Part shown: piece by piece, positions 59,430 through 64,000 of the stretch
Numbering within the stretch: the stretch's first letter is position 1
Layout: each line of letters starts with the position of its first letter
Origin: Bretschneidera sinensis
Taxonomy: Eukaryota > Streptophyta > Magnoliopsida > Brassicales > Akaniaceae
NCBI GenBank assembly: GCA_023935145.1
Contig: CM043705.1
Span: 55,894,084 to 55,958,083, forward strand
Direction of reading: 5' to 3'
Length of the DNA stretch: 64,000 bases
The notes under the pieces: generated by a model
The model's database searches: none
Seen by the model: the letters and a program-made list of their open reading frames with translations, nothing else
What the model was told of the DNA's origin: nothing
Made by a program: the position numbers and the translations under genes

Positions 59430-59757
59430 TGATGAGTGCCAAATATTGCATATTTTAGCCCCTTAATTTACATTTGTTAGCTTAGGAATTTGTTACTTTG
59501 AGTTGTTTTCGTTGTTTTACATGTTTACAAGCACTCGGAAAGGAGTTTCATTAAAATTACTAGAATTGCTTGTACAGATCGATCATTTTTGTGGATTTTA
59601 CTGTATTGATTCAGGAAGAACTAGGAGATGAGCCATATATTCTTGGAAAGATCCGGATGTCTATTTTCTGAGGAATTTTACGGCTCATAAAAATGATTTT
59701 TCTAGAGAAAGTTATGGCAGTTTTAGTAGATAAAGATCAGGCAGTGCACCATGCTGC
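59430..59757 (+). repeat. 5' LTR of E, truncated
   Basis: It matches 61448-61780 and stops at ccatgctgcgct, where the 3' LTR continues ctcgagtac. It includes the module shared with G and J (59536-59744). Confidence 0.87.
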
Positions 59758-60062
59758 GCTTGGTTGTACAAGGCACAAATGAAGAGGACTCATGACCAGA
59801 ACATTTTGAGATGATCTTTTAAGCCTGATCAAAAATTCTTCTTTACAATTCACACTTGCATTTTTTTCCAAGCAAGCTCAAATCTCAATGGACAGGCCTA
59901 TTTATTATTTGGTTGGTTTTTCCTCATGGGGCCATCGAGATTGAGGATCCAAAGAATGGTAACACTTTCAAGGTGAATGGACAGAGGCTGAAACTATTCT
60001 TGGAGCTGAGGAGTCCAGACATTGAGATGATATTGTTGGAGGATCCTAGTTACTCAGACTGA
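59758..60062 (+). pseudogene. E integrase C-terminal fragment
   Basis: The reading AWLYKAQMKRTHDQNILR, PSKLKSQWTGLFI, VFPHGAIEIEDPKNGNTFKVNGQRLK, EMILLEDPSYSD is the C-terminal domain and tail of an Athila integrase. The tail motif FKVNGQ also closes the pol of F at 53530. Everything upstream of pol is deleted and one stop is present near 59818. Confidence 0.85.
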
Positions 60063-61447
60063 GTGTTGTCTACTATGGAGAATCTGGCTGCAGACGTTAA
60101 ACTTAGCGCTCATGAGAGGCACCCCACAACATATCATTTCTGTTTATTTAATATTTTACATATTTATGGTTACTGTTTATTTCTAGTGTTTCTTTTGTTT
60201 TCCAGTCTTTATTTTTCAAGGAAAATGCGTACTTTAGTTCAAGTTTGGGGGTATGCTATAAGCCATGCCAGTCCATCTAGTTCTCCATCTCCTAGGTCAG
60301 CTCTTTCCATATTATTCACACATTGGGGACAATGTGAATTTAAGTTTAGGGGAATGAGAGGCACATTACACACACTTTGTCTTAATTTGTTGTTGTTTTT
60401 TCTTCGTTTTAAAGAAAAGATTAATGCATCTCATGTTATTTTGAAATTTTGGTTGATCTAAACAATTTCTGTGATGTGAAGTCATTGATGAGCTTAAAAT
60501 TTTGAACACATGATCTGATGATAAAGTTTTAAAATTTAGTTACTTACTTTAGGCATTTGAGAATTCACATATTTGATCTAATCTGACACGAGTACATAAT
60601 TGTGTGAGGTATGACATTTGATTTTAATGTGTTTATGTCCATGACTTAGCTAACTGGATGACTTGTTGGATAAACACTTTGGCATAGAAAAGTATAAATA
60701 TATATATATTTATTTATAATGATCATCAATAAACTTTCCACTGAGCAACTGGACCTCTTACCTCAGTAAGCAGTGAGTGTTCATGTCAAAAAGTGGTAAT
60801 TTTATTCATAATGATCATTGCGAAACTTTCCGCTAAGTAACTGGACCTCTTGCCTCAGTAAGCAGTGAGTGTTCACGTCAAAATGTGAGAATTTTGCTTG
60901 GTAGTATTAAGGCCAGTTTAGTTTCGTAGCCTTTTTTACTCGAGTTAGTAAGTCTTTAGGGGTGTCTTAACACCTAATGCCCTAAAACCATCTGGTTTGG
61001 GAGTCGTTGACTCAACACTCGATACATGAGTCAATTAGAAAGCTTAAGGGAACTAAACATAGCAGAGCCTTATAATAAAAAAATAAAATAAAACTATGCC
61101 ATCATTGTTCATTCTGATGAGAAATTCTGTGAATCTTGAGACATGGAGACATTATACATTGAAGTTATTTGGAAACCTCATCTGTATATGCTAATTCACT
61201 TTACACTGATTCAAGCTTGTGATGTCTTAGTCTGCCTCTTGTAAGTAATTAGGTTTTAAAATTGTCATTCATTGCAAAGATGGGTTATATCTTTTTAAGC
61301 TTGCTCATGAATGAATATCACGGTTTTGAGTGCTCCTTAAATTTTTGGATATCATGAGTGATGAACTTATCTTTATGTTCTTTGTTTTTCATTTAGTTTT
61401 TTATTTTGTTTGCTAAGGGACTTGCAAAATATAAGTTTGAGGGTATT
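60063..61447 (+). other. E 3' noncoding region with conserved boxes
   Basis: The conserved box (cagacgttaaacttagcgct, GAGAGGCACCCCACA) lies at 60091-60130, directly after pol, so ORF3 is missing. A second block (cattggggacaatg) lies at 60322. A segment of about 100 bases around aactggacctct..cctcagtaagcagtgagtgtt is present twice, at about 60715-60790 and 60815-60890; B has one copy. The polypurine tract aagtttgagggtatt ends at 61447. Confidence 0.72.
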
Positions 61448-62673
61448 TGATGAGTGCCAAATATTGTATATTTTTGCCCCTTAATTTACATTTGTTAGCT
61501 TAGGAATTTATTACTTTGAGTTTTTTTCGTTGTTTTACATGTTTACAAGCACTCGAAAAGGAGTTGCACTAAAATTGCTAGAATTACCTGTACAAATCAG
61601 TCATTTTTGTGGATTTTATTGTATTGATTCAGGAAGAACCAGAAGATGAGCCATATATTCTTGGAAATATCCGGATATCTATTTTCTGAGGAATTTTACG
61701 GCTCGTAAAAATGATTTTTCTAGAGAAAGTTATGGCAGTTTTAGTAGACAAAGGTCAGGCAGTGCACCATGCTGCGCTCGAGTACACAAGACTGTGATCG
61801 AGCGCACTCGGGCAGTATCCCACATTGAATTTGAAACATATTGCACTCTTGATTTTCCCTATAAAAGCCCCACCTCACTGAAGCTATTGGTGTGCAATCT
61901 GGAGGACTTCCACTAGCATTCTAGTGGATCTCGTAAGCTTTGCTACCACGAGGGGAAGTGCCGCCCAACAGCGAATGGAATTTCTCCCAATATATAGTCA
62001 GTTTTAATTTATTTCTTTTTTAGTTTTAAAGTTTAATGTTTAGCATTTTTATTGTGAGCTTTAGTTTCATAATTATGAGAGGCTAAAATCTTCATCTAAG
62101 GTTGAAGATGAAGCCTCGCCATTGTTTGGCATAATATTTTCAGATTTATTCATACAATTATGATATTTTTAGTATAAATGTTCTGTTCAATTATTTGAGT
62201 AAAATCTTATGATTGATTGCTTTTAAATTGTTAAATTAGATATTCCTTGTGTTTCATCTGCCGAATACGGTGGATCATTCAAATTAGATTGGATATCCAT
62301 TGTGATTAGTGAATTAAACGGATACATTCGATGGTTTTGGTTTAGTTTGGGTATTCGCTGTGATTTATATAATGGTTGATTCATGGAATGATTTGATAGA
62401 TTATTTTTATATAGAACATGAAGATATATGCTTTACTTTGGTGGGGTGGATTCAAAAAACCTTAGTATTTTTATCAGTTGTTTTAAAATCAATTTAGTTT
62501 AGTTTATATTTCTTTGCAAGATACAATCCAAAATTCGGAACTAGGTTAAAATGGGGTTAGTTTAGATAAAATATATTTTCACAACACAATTCCCTGTAGA
62601 TTCGATCTCATACTTGCACAACACTATATTGCAAACGACTCATGCGCTTGCGAGTAATTTAAAACTCACAACA
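61448..62673 (+). repeat. 3' LTR of E
   Basis: It begins TGATGAGTGCC, ends CTCACAACA and has a TATA box (TATAAAAG) at 61860-61867. The CpG-rich unit gtgatcgagcgcactcg occurs once at 61794-61810 upstream of the TATA box. It includes the G/J-shared module at 61556-61768. Confidence 0.92.
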
Positions 62674-62678
62674 ATCTC

Positions 62679-63616
62679 CCAAGTGGAAACATTGAATCTG
62701 GATATGTAGGACCAGAGTCTCTCCCCTTGAAGTTGGATGATGTTGAACAGAGATTCGGAAGTCTTCTTAGGCCTCTTGTTGCTGAGGAAGTAGGACACGA
62801 AGGCATAGTTGAGCTCTTTGAAAGTACTGATGCTCCCTGGTTTCAATCAGGAATACCAAGTTCCAACAGCTTTCTCGAGCGTCAGGGGGAACACTCGGCA
62901 CACCACTGGATCGGAATGCCGATGTAACATCATGGCAGTTTTATAATGTTGGAGATGATCCAAGAGGTCTGTTGAGCTATCATAGGGTTTGATTCGGGGC
63001 ATTCGGAAGTTTAGTGGGAACGGGGCTTCGAGGACCTCTTGAGTAAATGGCGAGTCCTAAACATTGAGTTCGTCTAGAACATTGTGGTTTCAGCATTTGA
63101 GTGCTTCATTGATTCTTTCCTCCATTTTCTCGATCCGTCTATCGAGGTCGAGGTTGCTCTTGGAGGAGAGGCTTCCTTTGGACTTGATAGTGTGGGGTGG
63201 CGATGACTTCGTCATGGAGCAATTATCGATGGGGAACCCATGATCTGTGGGGTTGGTGCGTCCAGAGGCGTGTCGAGGAGGTGTGGGCGAGGTTGGTCAC
63301 TAGGTGCGAGAGTTCCGGAAACTGTACTTGGAGTATAAGAATGGCGGGATGGGTTGAGGTGGCCCCTGGAGATTTTTCGGTGGGTCAATCTCCGTGTAGC
63401 GAGGGCGTTGTGCTCTAGTGAGGGGCTGTGGGTCGTAGCTTGAGGACCTGTGTTCAGACACAGCAGGGAGTCTCGACCTGGACCGCTGGCTAGGGGCACT
63501 GTTTTGTGTTGGTGCAGCGCTGGTCTCAGCGTTCCTAGTGGTATTTAGGTGTCATGGCAACAGATGAGTTCTTTTAGACTTCTTTTCTTTTATTGTTAGC
63601 AAGAGATAATGATTTC
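62679..63616 (-). pseudogene. D gag, N-terminal part
   Basis: On the minus strand, MKPGSISTFKELNYAFVSYF, LFNIIQLQGERLWSYISRF (62846-62690) is the core of a Tat-lineage gag and joins 59429 once E is removed. Upstream, 62850-63500 should encode the N-terminal part; a 95-codon Pro/Ser/Thr-rich open frame (63499-63212) lies there but I cannot confirm it as the real frame. 63500-63616 is leader. Confidence 0.72.
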
Positions 63617-63632
63617 TCACGGATGGTGCCAA
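63617..63632 (-). other. Primer-binding site of D
   Basis: On the minus strand TTGGCACCATCCGTGA resembles the Tat-lineage site TTGGCGCCGTCTGTGG. It lies two bases inside the LTR end. Confidence 0.65.
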
Positions 63633-63634
63633 TC

Positions 63635-64000
63635 TGTTGATGCTTAAAATCTGCGGGTGAGTAGGCCGTCAATGCTTTGACAGTCTGTACAGAGAAGTAT
63701 GGGTGAGCTAGAGAGTCACCAGAGGGTAGAAGAGGGGTGATATCTCCGGCTACACTCTAACACTCTTATCAATACAAGATCTTGAGAAAATGGGAGAATT
63801 GTGATCAGTGCTTTAGTAATGAGTTCGTAAAACTGAAGATGGTTTGGATTCACATACCTTGGGCCTTTTATAGTACTCAGAGGCGGGGTTGGCCACGTCC
63901 GGGGGATGGAGCAATCTTAGAGATCCCATTCTTCAAGCGAGAGGTCTAGTCGCATGTCCTAGGATGGCTCAATCCCTACAATCACGCTTACAATCTTGCG
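63635..64000 (-). repeat. 5' LTR of D (partial)
   Basis: The inner end reads TGTTGATGC on the plus strand, the inverse of an LTR ending GCATCAACA, right next to the primer-binding site. A minus-strand TATA box (TATAAAAGG) lies at 63864-63873. The outer end is beyond the window and no second copy is seen here. Confidence 0.65.

Larger units (their letters stand above)
59430..62673 (+). mobile_element. Element E: deleted Athila-like element, TSD atctc
   Basis: The 5' LTR is cut after about 328 bases and joined directly to the end of an integrase. A 3' noncoding region and a full 3' LTR follow. The TSD atctc at 59425-59429 and 62674-62678 proves a single insertion that later lost most of its inside. 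The LTR family is that of solo LTR J, and the 3' region is that of B. Confidence 0.92.
17894..64000 (-). mobile_element. Element D: Tat-lineage Ty3/gypsy, host of the nested insertions
   Basis: D is assembled from segments 17894-18860, 43430-46852, 57904-59429 and 62679-64000. Removing C, F and E restores the minus-strand order: 5' LTR, primer-binding site, gag, protease, reverse transcriptase, RNase H, integrase, then a plus-strand antisense frame. The F and E insertion sites are proven by perfect TSDs (gacct at 46848-46852 and 57899-57903; atctc at 59425-59429 and 62674-62678). Motifs are those of the Tat lineage. The left boundary is uncertain: its 3' LTR is not seen before H, so either H is inserted into D or D is truncated. 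Confidence 0.82.

Noticed and set aside
63212..63499. Pro/Ser-rich minus-strand frame as a separate gene
   Set aside because: Its place just upstream of the D gag core suggests it is the gag N-terminus or its antisense shadow; I could not confirm either.

Overview
The window is plant nuclear DNA, most likely from an AT-rich eudicot; I cannot name the species. I see no cellular gene, rRNA, tRNA or CRISPR array. Nearly every base can be assigned to LTR retrotransposons inserted into one another. The assignment rests on primer-binding sites for plant initiator-Met and Asp tRNAs, on plant-specific lineages (Tekay-like chromovirus, Athila-like and Tat-like Ty3/gypsy, two Ty1/copia) and on 5-bp target-site duplications (TSDs).

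I use letters for the elements. Left block: H (1-17893, old Tekay-like gypsy, +) carries a solo LTR J (2005-3398, TSD taagc) and a minus-strand copia element I (5170-15928). The 3' LTR of I carries G (5494-11768, TSD ccact), a short Athila-type element with gag but no pol.

Central and right block: D (17894 to beyond 64000, minus strand) is a Tat-lineage gypsy whose 5' LTR begins at 63635 and runs off the window. Its 3' part carries a plus-strand, intron-containing antisense reading frame (18275-18860 and 43492-43710). That frame is split by copia element C (18861-43429, minus). Element B (19758-38254, +, Athila-like, gag-protease and ORF3 but no reverse transcriptase) lies inside the 3' LTR of C. 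Element A (27661-37442, +, Tekay-like, complete, TSD tgacg) lies inside the 3' LTR of B. This is a four-level nest, D>C>B>A. LTR divergence counted by eye falls inwards: about 7% for C, about 4% for B and about 1.3% for A, as the nesting order predicts. D is also interrupted by F (46853-57898, +, Athila-like, TSD gacct), which split its reverse transcriptase, and by E (59430-62673, +, deleted Athila-like, TSD atctc), which split its gag.

None of the elements looks autonomous now. A keeps one uninterrupted frame for gag-pol apart from five stop codons and has intact catalytic residues. C, D and I have lost integrase catalytic residues. The points most worth a second look are: the young LTRs of A around a polyprotein with five stops; the antisense gene of D; short CpG-rich repeats embedded in AT-rich LTRs of several unrelated families; an LTR module of about 200 bp shared between families; an unrecognised in-frame segment that replaces pol in G; and deletion junctions with microhomology.
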